Shown: one piece after another, positions 34,402 to 43,643 of the stretch | How the letters are laid out: each line of letters begins with the position of its first letter | How positions within the stretch are numbered: position 1 is the stretch's first letter | Position numbers and translations under genes: made by a program | Notes under the pieces: model-generated | Databases searched by the model: none | The model's input: only the letters and a program-made list of their open reading frames with translations | What the model was told of the DNA's origin: nothing | Assembly (NCBI GenBank): GCA_964624235.1 | Contig: CAZUXY010000020.1 | Span: forward strand, 6,751-70,750 | Length of the DNA: 64,000 nt | Source: CAZUXY01 sp964624235 | GTDB lineage: Bacteria > Spirochaetota > UBA4802 > UBA5368 | Direction of reading: 5' to 3'

Positions 34402-34872
34402 ATGCCGAGAAGAAGAAGACCTATAAAGCGCGAAGTACTCCCCGATCCCAAGTTCGGGAGTACGCTGGTGACCAAGTTTGTTAACTGTATGATGTACGAA
34501 GGGAAGAAAGGAGTTTCTGAAACCAATTTCTACAAGGCGATGGAGATTCTGGAGCAAAAGGTAAAAAAGGATCCCGTCGAGGTTTTCATACAGGCATTGG
34601 AAAATGTTAAACCGGTGGTAGAGGTCAAGTCACGCAGGGTTGGAGGCGCTACTTACCAGGTGCCGGTTGAGATACGGCCGGAAAGACGGCAGGCTCTGGG
34701 TATACGCTGGTTGATCAGCTATTCCCGGGCCAGGTCGGAAAAGACAATGTACCAGAAACTGGCTTCGGAAATTATGGATGCCTATAATAATACCGGGGCC
34801 TCTATAAAAAAGAAAGAAGACACTCACAAAATGGCCGAAGCCAACAGGGCCTTTTCTCATTATAAATTCTAG
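34402..34872 (+). CDS. rpsG: 30S ribosomal protein S7
   Basis: The 156-residue protein is S7, starting PRRRRPIKREVLPDPKFGS, with VSETNFYKAMEILEQK and the rRNA-binding GGATYQVPVEIRPERR. S7 nucleates assembly of the 30S head and contacts the E-site tRNA. It is followed by fusA after 81 nt in the usual str order. A feedback site for S7 in the rpsL-rpsG gap, known in E. coli, is not obvious here. Confidence 0.99.
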   Translation: MPRRRRPIKREVLPDPKFGSTLVTKFVNCMMYEGKKGVSETNFYKAMEILEQKVKKDPVEVFIQALENVKPVVEVKSRRVGGATYQVPVEIRPERRQALGIRWLISYSRARSEKTMYQKLASEIMDAYNNTGASIKKKEDTHKMAEANRAFSHYKF

Positions 34873-34953
34873 CAGCAGCCGCAAAAAAGTGGAAAATAAT
34901 GCCAGGGGTGGACCCTGGCTTTTATTTATCAGGAAATAACAGGAACTCGCCGG

Positions 34954-37044
34954 ATGGCAAGAGAATTACCATTATCAAGAACGCGTAACATCGGTATAAT
35001 GGCCCATATCGATGCCGGTAAAACCACACTTACTGAACGCATTCTTTATTACACCGGTAAAACCTATAAAATCGGTGAAGTGCATGACGGGACTGCCGAA
35101 ATGGACTGGATGATCCAGGAAAAAGAAAGAGGGATAACCATAACGGCCGCCGCCACGACCACTTTCTGGAAAAACACCCGTATTAATATTATTGATACTC
35201 CGGGACATGTGGATTTTACCATTGAGGTTGAAAGAAGTCTGAGGGTATTGGATTCGTCTATAGCTGTATTCGACGGTGTTGCAGGAGTTGAACCGCAGTC
35301 CGAAACAGTATGGCGACAGGCGGATCGCTATCACATTCCGAGAATTTGTTTTATTAATAAAATGGACAGGGTGGGAGCCGATTTCAACCGGTGCCTGGAT
35401 ATGATCAAGTCCAAGCTCAATGCTCTGCCGCTTCCCCTGCAAATCCCTATGGGCTCTGAGGATTCTTTTTCAGGCGTAATCGATTTGATCGAGATGAAAG
35501 CGATTGTCTGGAACGACCAGAAGGGTGAAAAGTGGGATTATTGTGAAATTCCATCCGAGTTGAAATCAACGGCGCAACAATACCGGGAGAGGATGATCGA
35601 AATACTCGCTGACCATGATGATGCCCTGATGGAATATTACATAGAGGCCAGGGAACCCGGGGTAGAAGAAATTAAAAGGGCGATCCGCCAGGCCACAATC
35701 GCATCAAGGGTGTTTCCCGTATTTTGCGGCAGTGCTTTGAAGAACAAAGGGGTTCAGCCGGTGTTGGACGCTGTAGTGGACTATCTTCCTTCCCCCAGGG
35801 ACGTCAGGGCCGTTGAGGGACACAGTATTGATGATCATGAGAAGGTAATTACGCGTGAGGCCGGTGACAAGGAACCGTTCTGCGCGCTGGTTTTTAAAAT
35901 CATGTCAGACCCTTTCGTCGGGAAATTATCTTACATCAGGGTTTACTCGGGAACACTGAAAACCGGCGAACAGGTGATGAATGTATCTGAAAAGCGGAAA
36001 GAGAGGATAGGCCGGATTCTCAGAATGCACGCCAACGACCGGGAAGACGTTACTGAAGTGTATACCGGGGACATTGTTGCACTGGTGGGAGTTAAATACG
36101 CGCGGACCGGAGACACCCTTTGCAGTGAGCAGTCGCCCATACTGCTTGAAAAAATTGAATTTCCCGAACCGGTAATCTCGGTTGCGATAGAACCCAAAAC
36201 AAAATCTGATCAGGATAAGATGAACACCGCATTGCGGAGGATGGAAGATGAAGATCCTTCCTTCAGGGTAAAATCGGATGAGGACACCGGTCAAAACATC
36301 ATATCGGGAATGGGCGAGCTCCACCTTGATATTATAGTGGACAGGCTTACCAGGGAATTCAATGTCAGAGCAAATGTCGGTAAACCGCAGGTAGCTTATA
36401 AGGAAACCATTACCAGAAGAGTAGAGTCTGAGCATCGATACGAACGCCAGATCGCCGGCAAAGATCAATTCGGTCACGTTGTACTGGAGATGGTACCATT
36501 GAAACCCGGCACGGGCTTTCGTTTTTGTTCACGGCTTAAAGGAAAGGAAATACCTGATGAGTTCATAGCTTCGATTGAAAGCGGCGCGAGGGATGCCATG
36601 GAAGCCGGTGTGCTGGCTGGTTACAAGATGGTGGATATCGAAGTGAATCTGATAGGCGGCTCATATGTCGATTCGTCCTCGATTGAGAGCGCTTATCGAA
36701 TTGCAGCCAACATGGCGGTAAGGGAAGGTGCGCGCAAAGGGGAGCCGACGTTGCTGGAGCCGATAATGAAACTGGAAGTTGTCGTTCCGGAAGAATATAT
36801 GGGTGATGTCATCAATGATATTAACAGCAGAAGGGGCAAGGTGGATGGAATCAATCTGCAGGGAAATCTTAGAGTGATTGAAGCGCATGTTCCTCTATCT
36901 GAAGTTTTCGGATACGCGACAGCGGTGCGTTCATTGAGCCAGGGTAGAGCTTCCCATACCCTCCAGTTTGATCATTATGATATAGTACCTCAGAATATAA
37001 CTGAGAACATTGTCGGAAGGTTGATGGGAAGAATTAATCAATAG
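34954..37044 (+). CDS. fusA: Elongation factor G
   Basis: The 696-residue translocase has all five EF-G domains. The G domain shows AHIDAGKTTLTERILYYTG (P-loop), the switch-I motif RGITI, DTPGHVDF and NKMD. The domain II/III motif GMGELHLDI is present, and domain IV carries FGYATAVRSLSQGRASHTLQF near its end. It drives tRNA-mRNA movement using GTP. This is the main EF-G type rather than the divergent second spirochaete copy, judged by intact motifs and its position between rpsG and tuf. Confidence 0.98.
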   Translation: MARELPLSRTRNIGIMAHIDAGKTTLTERILYYTGKTYKIGEVHDGTAEMDWMIQEKERGITITAAATTTFWKNTRINIIDTPGHVDFTIEVERSLRVLDSSIAVFDGVAGVEPQSETVWRQADRYHIPRICFINKMDRVGADFNRCLDMIKSKLNALPLPLQIPMGSEDSFSGVIDLIEMKAIVWNDQKGEKWDYCEIPSELKSTAQQYRERMIEILADHDDALMEYYIEAREPGVEEIKRAIRQATIASRVFPVFCGSALKNKGVQPVLDAVVDYLPSPRDVRAVEGHSIDDHEKVITREAGDKEPFCALVFKIMSDPFVGKLSYIRVYSGTLKTGEQVMNVSEKRKERIGRILRMHANDREDVTEVYTGDIVALVGVKYARTGDTLCSEQSPILLEKIEFPEPVISVAIEPKTKSDQDKMNTALRRMEDEDPSFRVKSDEDTGQNIISGMGELHLDIIVDRLTREFNVRANVGKPQVAYKETITRRVESEHRYERQIAGKDQFGHVVLEMVPLKPGTGFRFCSRLKGKEIPDEFIASIESGARDAMEAGVLAGYKMVDIEVNLIGGSYVDSSSIESAYRIAANMAVREGARKGEPTLLEPIMKLEVVVPEEYMGDVINDINSRRGKVDGINLQGNLRVIEAHVPLSEVFGYATAVRSLSQGRASHTLQFDHYDIVPQNITENIVGRLMGRINQ

Positions 37045-37392
37045 GGGGAAATTCATAAGGATTCTAAATAGTAGATTCGGGATTAAACTGCAGGGAAATT
37101 TGGAAATTTAACACAATTACCCGGAAATAAGGAAAATTTTCATATTTTGAAATTAATTTGTTGACAGAAGAAATGCATATTTTTTAATTCATACACTCGG
37201 AATTTGTCCGGAGGAAGAGGATTTTTTACCTGTAGGGTCATTCTATCCTCATTTTTCTGTCAATAATAAGCTATCAGCTGAATTTTCGGTGGTTTTCTTT
37301 GTGAGAATAGCTTTTTTGAAAGCTAATCGGATTGAGGTGACCTTTAACCCAATTACTGGAAAATCATAGGAATAAATTTAAGGAGAACTACA
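37045..37392 (+). other. tuf leader region
   Basis: The 348 nt between fusA and tuf are AT-rich and non-coding. They contain a promoter-like element (37161-37188), a short GAGGAT/ATCCTC pairing followed by a T-rich run (about 37218-37260), and a small TAGCTTT/AAAGCTA hairpin (about 37308-37325). A long leader before tuf suggests independent and possibly attenuated expression of EF-Tu. Confidence 0.5.
37161..37188 (+). promoter_or_regulatory. Candidate promoter of tuf
   Basis: TTGACA (37161-37166), 16 nt, TTTAAT (37183-37188). The -35 is perfect and the -10 matches at five of six positions. The leader would be about 195 nt. Confidence 0.65.
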
Positions 37393-38607
37393 ATGGCAAA
37401 AGAGAAATTTGAAAGGACAAAGCCTCATGTTAATGTGGGTACGATCGGTCATATCGACCACGGTAAGACCACGTTGACATCTGCAATTACTAAATGCTTG
37501 ACTTCGGCATATGGCGGGAAGAACAAAGCGATAAGTTTTGACCAGATCGATAATGCTCCTGAAGAGAAAGCACGGGGAATAACGATCGCCACTTCACATC
37601 AGGAATATGAAACCCCAAAACGACATTACGCACACGTAGACTGTCCGGGTCATGCTGACTATATAAAGAATATGATTACCGGTGCCGCGCAGATGGACGC
37701 GGCAATCCTGGTGGTGGCCGCTACCGACGGCCCCATGCCACAGACAAAGGAACATGTTCTACTCGCACGCCAGGTTAATGTTCCCTATATCGTTGTGTTC
37801 CTTAATAAAGTCGACATGCTCGATCCTAATGACCGCACTGAGCTTATTGAACTGGTAGAAATGGAAGTACGCGAACTCCTCAACAAGTATGAGTTTCCCG
37901 GCGATGAGATTCCGATCATTCCTGGCTCGGCCCTTAAAGCAATGGAATGCGGTTGCGGAAAAGCCGAATGTGAATCCTGCGGATCAATCCTCAAGCTGGC
38001 TGAAGCACTGGATACTTATATTCCCGAGCCCCAGCGTCAGAAAGATAAACCATTTCTTATGCCGATTGAAGACGTTTTCTCCATAACAGGTCGTGGAACC
38101 GTTGTTACCGGACGTATCGAAAGAGGTGTAGTAAAAACCGGAGAGGAAGTAGAGATAGTGGGTTTTGTGGAAACCAAAAAGACGGTTTGTACCGGTGTTG
38201 AGATGTTCCGGAAAATTCTTGATGAAGGCATCGCCGGTGATAATGTGGGCTGTCTGCTCAGGGGAACCGGGAAAGACGAGGTAGAGCGAGGACAGGTGCT
38301 TGCAAAACCCGGCTCGATTACTCCCCATAAGAAATTTGAATCCGAAGTATACGTACTTTCTAAAGAAGAAGGCGGGAGACATACCCCGTTTTTCAACAAC
38401 TACCGTCCTCAGTTTTATTTCAGAACCACCGATGTCACCGGAACCATTAATCTGCCCTCCGGAGTGGAAATGGTAATGCCTGGTGATAATATTAAAATGA
38501 CGGTTGAACTGATTACTCCTATAGCCATGGAAGAAACCCTGCGGTTTGCAATCCGCGAGGGTGGAAGGACCGTTGGCGCGGGTGTTGTTGCCAAGATACT
38601 GGAATAG
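37393..38607 (+). CDS. tuf: Elongation factor Tu
   Basis: The 404-residue protein delivers aminoacyl-tRNA to the ribosome. The G motifs GHIDHGKTT, RGITIATSHQEYE, DCPGHADY and NKVD are intact, and domains II and III are of normal length. Two features stand out. The sequence GITIATSHQEYET is of a spirochaete type, unlike the GITINTAHVEYET of most bacteria. A short insertion at residues 186-196 holds four cysteines in a CxCx4CxxC pattern. AAGGAG precedes the ATG. Confidence 0.98.
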   Translation: MAKEKFERTKPHVNVGTIGHIDHGKTTLTSAITKCLTSAYGGKNKAISFDQIDNAPEEKARGITIATSHQEYETPKRHYAHVDCPGHADYIKNMITGAAQMDAAILVVAATDGPMPQTKEHVLLARQVNVPYIVVFLNKVDMLDPNDRTELIELVEMEVRELLNKYEFPGDEIPIIPGSALKAMECGCGKAECESCGSILKLAEALDTYIPEPQRQKDKPFLMPIEDVFSITGRGTVVTGRIERGVVKTGEEVEIVGFVETKKTVCTGVEMFRKILDEGIAGDNVGCLLRGTGKDEVERGQVLAKPGSITPHKKFESEVYVLSKEEGGRHTPFFNNYRPQFYFRTTDVTGTINLPSGVEMVMPGDNIKMTVELITPIAMEETLRFAIREGGRTVGAGVVAKILE

Positions 38608-38652
38608 CAAGTCTATTAAAAAATACTTGCAGTAAACCGGGCGTAATCTGAT

Positions 38653-38687
38653 AGTTGTCAGGCCATTTTTAATATGGGCTGACAACT
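38653..38687 (+). promoter_or_regulatory. Hairpin between tuf and rpsJ
   Basis: AGTTGTCAG (38653-38661) pairs perfectly with CTGACAACT (38679-38687), and an inner CC/GG pair closes an AT-rich loop. No long T-run follows. It lies 70 nt before rpsJ, where the S10 operon of some bacteria carries regulatory structures, and could also be a weak terminator or processing site for tuf mRNA. Confidence 0.55.
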
Positions 38688-38757
38688 GTTGTATACATAT
38701 CATCGGGTTGAAGATGAAAGAAATCAGGAATTAGTTTTTATATACAAGGGTGCTAAA

Positions 38758-39075
38758 GTGGCGAAGATTACAGGGCAAAAAATAAGGGTGAAGTTACGAT
38801 CTTTTGATTCGAAATTACTGGATCAGTCAGCGGCTAAAATTGTCGCAACCACCAACAGGAGCGGAGCGAGGGTGGCTGGACCAATACCCCTGCCGACGAA
38901 GATTGAAAAGTTCTGCGTACTGCGATCGCCGCATGTCAACAAGAAGTCGCGTGAACAGTTTGAGATAAGAACCTATAAGCGTCTTATCGACATCATTGAT
39001 CCGAATTCCGATACTGTAGAAGCATTAATGAAGCTCGAACTCCCCGCCGGTGTCTCGGTTGATATAAAATCCTAA
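38758..39075 (+). CDS. rpsJ: 30S ribosomal protein S10
   Basis: Starting at GTG 38758 the product has 105 residues, the usual S10 size, and reads AKITGQKIRVKLRSFDSKLLDQS. Further upstream the frame is open for 23 codons that do not resemble S10. AAGGGTG supplies the ribosome site. S10 also binds NusG and NusB in antitermination. It heads the S10 operon. Confidence 0.97.
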   Translation: MAKITGQKIRVKLRSFDSKLLDQSAAKIVATTNRSGARVAGPIPLPTKIEKFCVLRSPHVNKKSREQFEIRTYKRLIDIIDPNSDTVEALMKLELPAGVSVDIKS

Positions 39076-39157
39076 TTTTTATTGCACTGAGTGTACACCC
39101 TTTTTACTGCAGTTATTGAACAGCAGGGTTAATTTACTGATTTATGGGATATATGTC

Positions 39158-39775
39158 ATGAAAAAAGCGTTGATTGGAAAGAAGATAGGGATGACCCAGT
39201 TCATTACCGATGATGGTTCAATGATTCCCGTAACGATATGTGAGCTCGGTCCCTGTGTTGTGTTACAGAAAAAAACCGAGGAGAAAGACGGGTATGCATC
39301 CCTGAAGCTGGGATATTCCGATGTAAAGGAAAAAAGTGTAAGCAGACCGCATGCCGCTGATTTTAAAAAGAAGACGCTACCGCTGAAAAAAGTTTTAAAA
39401 GAAGTAGAGGTTTTTGATGAAGGCCTTGAGGTTGGAAGTGTGGTGACCTGTGATATCTTTGAGGAAAACCAGACGGTCAGTATAACGGGTCTTTCCAAGG
39501 GGAAGGGATTTGCCGGTGTAATAAAGCGACATGGCTTCGGTGGCGGCCGCAAGACCCATGGTTCAGATTTCCACAGGGCTCCCGGTTCCATCGGTGCGTG
39601 CGCGTTTCCTTCTGAGGTCTGGAAGGGGCAAAAGATGCCGGGACGTCACGGAAGCAAAAATCTGACCATAAAGAATTTGAAAATAATGAAAATTATAAAA
39701 GATAAAAACATTGTTCTCATATCCGGAGCGGTACCCGGCAGAAAGGACAGCATCATTACCGTAAAGGAAAAGTAG
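39158..39775 (+). CDS. rplC: 50S ribosomal protein L3
   Basis: The 205-residue L3 begins KKALIGKKIGMTQFITDDG and contains the loop motif KRHGFGGGRKTHGSDFHRAPGS, which extends to the peptidyl transferase centre and carries the glutamine-methylation neighbourhood in other bacteria. I chose ATG 39158 because it matches the family start; the frame is open 14 codons upstream. rplD follows after 11 nt. Confidence 0.98.
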   Translation: MKKALIGKKIGMTQFITDDGSMIPVTICELGPCVVLQKKTEEKDGYASLKLGYSDVKEKSVSRPHAADFKKKTLPLKKVLKEVEVFDEGLEVGSVVTCDIFEENQTVSITGLSKGKGFAGVIKRHGFGGGRKTHGSDFHRAPGSIGACAFPSEVWKGQKMPGRHGSKNLTIKNLKIMKIIKDKNIVLISGAVPGRKDSIITVKEK

Positions 39776-39786
39776 GCAGGCTTATT

Positions 39787-40413
39787 ATGGTTCTGGATAA
39801 ATATTCAAAAGACGGTAAAGTGGTTGGACAGGTGGAATTGAGCGACACTGTTTTTAATGTGAAGATCAATGACAACCTGATTTATGAACTTATAAAATCG
39901 GCTAATGCAAACCTGAGGCAGGGAAACCATTCCACGAAAGAACGGTCATTTGTCAACGGAGGTGGTGCAAAACCCTGGCGGCAGAAAGGTACCGGTCGTG
40001 CCCGTCAGGGAAGTACCCGTTCCCCACAGTGGAGAGGCGGTGGTATCGTGTTCGGACCATCCCCTCGATGTTATTGCATCGAATTACCCAGGAAAATCCG
40101 TCGGGAGGCCTACAGGTCATTACTGTCATTAAAGGCCAAGCAGGGCTTGATTAAGATTGTCGAGGATTTTTCTGTTGAAAGCGGCAAAACCAAAGATATT
40201 GCCACGATAGGGAAAGCGCTGAATGTTGAAAAAGGAGTGCTTCTTTCGGGAAGTGAAGATCAGAAGTTGAAACGTGCAATAAGGAACATTCCGTGGTTTG
40301 TTTACAACAACGTGAAAAGAATGTCCAGCAGGGATGTTTTTTATTCGAAAACATTGCTGATTACCGAAACTGCGGTGAAGTATATCAACGAGAAGTATGC
40401 AAAAGGTGAATAA
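39787..40413 (+). CDS. rplD: 50S ribosomal protein L4
   Basis: The 208-residue L4 shows the tunnel-loop motif KPWRQKGTGRARQGSTRSPQWRGGG and the C-terminal globular domain with LLSLKAKQGLIKIVEDF. In E. coli, L4 represses the S10 operon at transcription and translation, and the hairpin before rpsJ is the place to look for a similar role. It ends 2 nt before rplW. Confidence 0.98.
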   Translation: MVLDKYSKDGKVVGQVELSDTVFNVKINDNLIYELIKSANANLRQGNHSTKERSFVNGGGAKPWRQKGTGRARQGSTRSPQWRGGGIVFGPSPRCYCIELPRKIRREAYRSLLSLKAKQGLIKIVEDFSVESGKTKDIATIGKALNVEKGVLLSGSEDQKLKRAIRNIPWFVYNNVKRMSSRDVFYSKTLLITETAVKYINEKYAKGE

Positions 40414-40415
40414 AA

Positions 40416-40700
40416 ATGGATTATAATGACATCATTATAAAACCAGTGTTATCGGAGAAAAGTACCGAGCTGAATACTGAAGGTAAGTATGTGTTTCGTG
40501 TACCCATGAAAACGAACAAGCACATCATCAAAAAAGCGATAAAGGAAATTTTCAAAGTGAATGCAGAAACAGTGAACATTATCCGGGTAAGAGGCAAAAG
40601 GAAGCGTGTTCGCTATAACTATGGATTCACCCCTGCCTGGAAAAAGGCGATAATAACCCTCAAGAAGGGTGAGAAGATAGAAATATTTGAAAAGCAGTAG
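40416..40700 (+). CDS. rplW: 50S ribosomal protein L23
   Basis: The 94-residue L23 opens DIIIKPVLSEKSTELNTEGKYVF and has the characteristic AIKEIFKVNAETVNIIRVRGK. At the exit of the tunnel it docks the signal recognition particle and trigger factor. Its spacing to both neighbours is tight (2 and 44 nt). Confidence 0.97.
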   Translation: MDYNDIIIKPVLSEKSTELNTEGKYVFRVPMKTNKHIIKKAIKEIFKVNAETVNIIRVRGKRKRVRYNYGFTPAWKKAIITLKKGEKIEIFEKQ

Positions 40701-40744
40701 ATCTAAACACTGGCAAGAGTATCGAGTCATTAAAGGAAATTATT

Positions 40745-41569
40745 ATGGGAATAAAAAAGTTTAATCCTTCAACATCATCATTACGGTACAAAACCGTATT
40801 GACCAAGGAGGAATTGACTTCGGATAAGCCGTTGAAGTCCCTCAGTTTCGGAAAAAAGGAATTTGCGGGAAGGGGAAGTAAAGGAAGAATATCGGTACGC
40901 CGGCGCGGAGGCGGGCACAAGAGAAAATACAGGATTATCGATTTCAAACGGGACAAGTTCGATATCGAGGGCAAAGTATCAACGCTCGAGTATGATCCCA
41001 ACCGATCGGCCAATATTGCATTAATCACTTACAGGGACGGTGAAAAACGATACATAATCGCTCCAGATTCCCTGCAGGTCGGGGATATTATTCTTTCGGG
41101 TGAAAACGCCGAGTACAAGGCCGGTAATTCCATGCCGCTGAAGAACATTCCCGCCGGAACTAATATTTACAACATTGAACTACATCGGGGAAAAGGTGGC
41201 CAGCTTGTTCGGTCTGCGGGAGTGGCTGCCCAGATAACCGCGAAAGAGGGGGATTATTGTCTTGTTAAGCTTCCCTCCGGCGAAATCAGGAAAATACATA
41301 AAGAGTGTTATGCGACAATCGGTGAAGTAGGGAATAAGGATTATAATAACATCACCATAGGCAAGGCGGGACGATCACGATGGTTGAACCATCGTCCCAA
41401 GGTTCGTGGCGTGGCCATGAATCCGATCGACCACCCCCTGGGCGGCGGCGAGGGAAAATCATCAGGTGGAAGGCATCCCGTTTCTCCCACCGGTTTGCCG
41501 ACCAAGGGTTACAAGACCAGGAAGAAGAAAAAGTACAGCGATAACATGATTATAAAAAGAAGGAAGTAG
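40745..41569 (+). CDS. rplB: 50S ribosomal protein L2
   Basis: The 274-residue L2 has the SH3-like and OB-type rRNA-binding core (GGGHKRKYRIIDFKRDKFDI) and the conserved C-terminal GVAMNPIDHPLGGGEGKSSGG. The latter contains the histidine important for peptidyl transfer and subunit association. Length is normal. rpsS starts 2 nt downstream. Confidence 0.99.
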   Translation: MGIKKFNPSTSSLRYKTVLTKEELTSDKPLKSLSFGKKEFAGRGSKGRISVRRRGGGHKRKYRIIDFKRDKFDIEGKVSTLEYDPNRSANIALITYRDGEKRYIIAPDSLQVGDIILSGENAEYKAGNSMPLKNIPAGTNIYNIELHRGKGGQLVRSAGVAAQITAKEGDYCLVKLPSGEIRKIHKECYATIGEVGNKDYNNITIGKAGRSRWLNHRPKVRGVAMNPIDHPLGGGEGKSSGGRHPVSPTGLPTKGYKTRKKKKYSDNMIIKRRK

Positions 41570-41571
41570 GT

Positions 41572-41859
41572 ATGTCCCGTTCAATCAAGAAAGGTCCTTA
41601 TATCGACATTAAGCTTTTCAAAAAAATTGAGGAAATGAATTCAACCAATACCAGGAAAGCGATTAAAACCTGGTCTAGGAGATCGACCATTTTCCCTGAG
41701 ATGATCGGACACACCATTATGGTGCATAATGGTAAGAATTTCATACCGGTATACGTTACGGAAAACATGGTTGGCCATAAACTTGGGGAATTCAGCCCGA
41801 CCCGTACTTACAGGGGCCATACGAGCAAAGACGATAAAGTAGCCAGGAAGAAAAAATAG
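41572..41859 (+). CDS. rpsS: 30S ribosomal protein S19
   Basis: The 95-residue protein is S19: SRSIKKGPYIDIKLFKKIEE, then KTWSRRSTIFPEMIGHTIMVHNGK and HKLGEFSPTRTYRGH. It sits in the 30S head with S13. The order rplB-rpsS-rplV is standard and gaps are 2 and 14 nt. Confidence 0.99.
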   Translation: MSRSIKKGPYIDIKLFKKIEEMNSTNTRKAIKTWSRRSTIFPEMIGHTIMVHNGKNFIPVYVTENMVGHKLGEFSPTRTYRGHTSKDDKVARKKK

Positions 41860-41873
41860 TCAGGGAATAATCA

Positions 41874-42212
41874 ATGGAAGCCAGAGCAATTACAAAATTT
41901 CAAAGAGTTTCCGCATCAAAAGCGCGGCTCGTGGCAAACGAGATTCGGGGTTACTCTTTTCCCGAAGCGGTGGACGTTCTTAAGGCAATCCCCAGAAAAT
42001 CATCAAAGATGATACTGAAGACCCTGTATTCCGCCGGTGCCAATGCCAAGTACCAGAAGCCTGATGTGCTCGAGAAAGATCTCTTCATAAAGAAGATAAC
42101 CATAGACGTGGGACCTACAATGAAAAGATTCAGGGCACGTGCAAGGGGCAGGGCATCAAGAATCCGGAAGAGAACCAGTAATATTGTTATTGTGCTGTCG
42201 AATGAGGGTTAA
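41874..42212 (+). CDS. rplV: 50S ribosomal protein L22
   Basis: The 112-residue L22 has the globular domain (RVSASKARLVANEIRGYSFPEAVDVL) and the extended hairpin, with TMKRFRARARGRASRIRKRTSNI, that lines the exit tunnel near the macrolide site. Length is typical. rpsC follows after 49 nt. Confidence 0.98.
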   Translation: MEARAITKFQRVSASKARLVANEIRGYSFPEAVDVLKAIPRKSSKMILKTLYSAGANAKYQKPDVLEKDLFIKKITIDVGPTMKRFRARARGRASRIRKRTSNIVIVLSNEG

Positions 42213-42261
42213 GTCTGCATACTGAAATCTTTTCAGCAAGATACGGGAGAAGGAATTATTT

Positions 42262-42942
42262 ATGGGACAGAAAGTAAATCCAACAGGGCTGAGACTCGGG
42301 ATCAATAAAACCTGGGATTCTATTTGGTACGAAGAGAAAAAACAGTTTTCCAAGTACCTGCATGAAGATCTGGTTATTCAGAAGCATGTGCAGAAAAAGC
42401 ATAAAAACGCCGGCATTTATAAGGTATGCATTGAAAGGTTCCCCGACAGGGTGAATGTGAATGTGCATGCTTCAAGGCCTGGACTGCTGATTGGACGAAA
42501 GGGTGCTGACATCGAGGTTCTTAAACAGGAATTGCAAAAAATTTCCTCAAAAAATGTCTATATAAACATTCATGAAGTTAAAAAACCGGAAAAGAATTCC
42601 AAGCTTATCGCAGAACAGGTCGCCTCACAGTTGGAATCCAGGTTTCCCTATAGAAGAGCGGTGAAACAGGCGATAGCCGGTGCTATCCGTGGTGGCGCAC
42701 TCGGTGTTAAGGTTAATATTTCGGGAAGGCTTAATGGGGCTGAGATGTCCAGATCGGAAACCTATAAGGAAGGCAGAATCCCGTTACAGACCCTCCGAGC
42801 TGATATAGATTACGGGGTTGCTGAAGCTCTCACCACATTTGGATTGATAGGCGTTAAGGTATGGATTTACAACGGCGACATTCTCTCGAAAAAGGATGAG
42901 AATGAAGAAGACAAGTATTCTGTTAAAAGAAAAACCAAATAG
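42262..42942 (+). CDS. rpsC: 30S ribosomal protein S3
   Basis: The 226-residue S3 starts GQKVNPTGLRLGINKTWDS, has the KH domain (PGLLIGRKGADIEVLKQEL) and the C-terminal domain GRLNGAEMSRSETYKEGRIPLQTLRADIDYG. It forms part of the mRNA entry channel and has helicase-like function there. A short acidic-basic tail ends the protein. Confidence 0.98.
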   Translation: MGQKVNPTGLRLGINKTWDSIWYEEKKQFSKYLHEDLVIQKHVQKKHKNAGIYKVCIERFPDRVNVNVHASRPGLLIGRKGADIEVLKQELQKISSKNVYINIHEVKKPEKNSKLIAEQVASQLESRFPYRRAVKQAIAGAIRGGALGVKVNISGRLNGAEMSRSETYKEGRIPLQTLRADIDYGVAEALTTFGLIGVKVWIYNGDILSKKDENEEDKYSVKRKTK

Positions 42943-42975
42943 TGGACACACAAATAAGAGCGTAGGGTTATTGTC

Positions 42976-43386
42976 ATGTTGATGCCGAAGAGGACAAAGT
43001 ATAGGAAATTACAGCGCGGGAGGATGAGAGGGAAAGCCCAGAGAGGTGCAACCCTCGCTTTTGGCGATGTAGCGCTGAAATCTACTGAATGCGGGTATAT
43101 TTCCAGCCGTCAGATAGAAGCCGCGCGTGTGGCGATTACCCGCAAGGTGAAAAGGGGTGGAAAACTGTGGATAAGGATTTTCCCCGACCGCCCTATTACC
43201 AAAAAACCGGCTGAAACCCGTATGGGTAAAGGAAAAGGGAATCCTGAGGGATGGGTAGCAGTGATAAAGCCGGGACGTATCCTTTTTGAACTGGCAGGTG
43301 TTAGCGAAGAACTGGCAAAAGATGCACTGAAGATGGCATCATTCAAGCTACCGCTGAAAACCAAAATTGTTATAATAGAAAAGTAG
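42976..43386 (+). CDS. rplP: 50S ribosomal protein L16
   Basis: The 136-residue protein begins LMPKRTKYRKLQRGRMRGKAQRG and includes GGKLWIRIFPDRPITKKPAETRMGKGKGNPEGWVA. Both are L16 hallmarks; the loop contacts the A-site tRNA and the peptidyl transferase centre. It precedes rpmC by 18 nt, as in most bacteria. Confidence 0.98.
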   Translation: MLMPKRTKYRKLQRGRMRGKAQRGATLAFGDVALKSTECGYISSRQIEAARVAITRKVKRGGKLWIRIFPDRPITKKPAETRMGKGKGNPEGWVAVIKPGRILFELAGVSEELAKDALKMASFKLPLKTKIVIIEK

Positions 43387-43404
43387 TGATCAGGGTAAGA
43401 TGAC

Positions 43405-43617
43405 ATGAAGGGTAAATTAGAAGAACTTACAATGGAAGAACTGGACCGGAACCTGCGGGAATCCAAAGAGGAAATCAGAAAAGAACGCTTTAAAAGCGTT
43501 ACCAGCAAGGTCGACAATCCGAAAAAGGTCATGCAGTTGAAAAAGCAAATCGCCAGAATTCTGACTCTTAAAAGGGAATATGAAATAGGGATTCGGCAGC
43601 CTAAGGGAAAAAAATAA
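43405..43617 (+). CDS. rpmC: 50S ribosomal protein L29
   Basis: The 70-residue L29 is a two-helix protein containing LTMEELDRNLRESKEEIRKERF and the conserved KKQIARILTLKREYE. It sits by the tunnel exit next to L23. Length is close to the family average, with a short basic tail. Confidence 0.96.
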   Translation: MKGKLEELTMEELDRNLRESKEEIRKERFKSVTSKVDNPKKVMQLKKQIARILTLKREYEIGIRQPKGKK

Positions 43618-43643
43618 TAGGGTAACGAGGTATTCCCCATATC

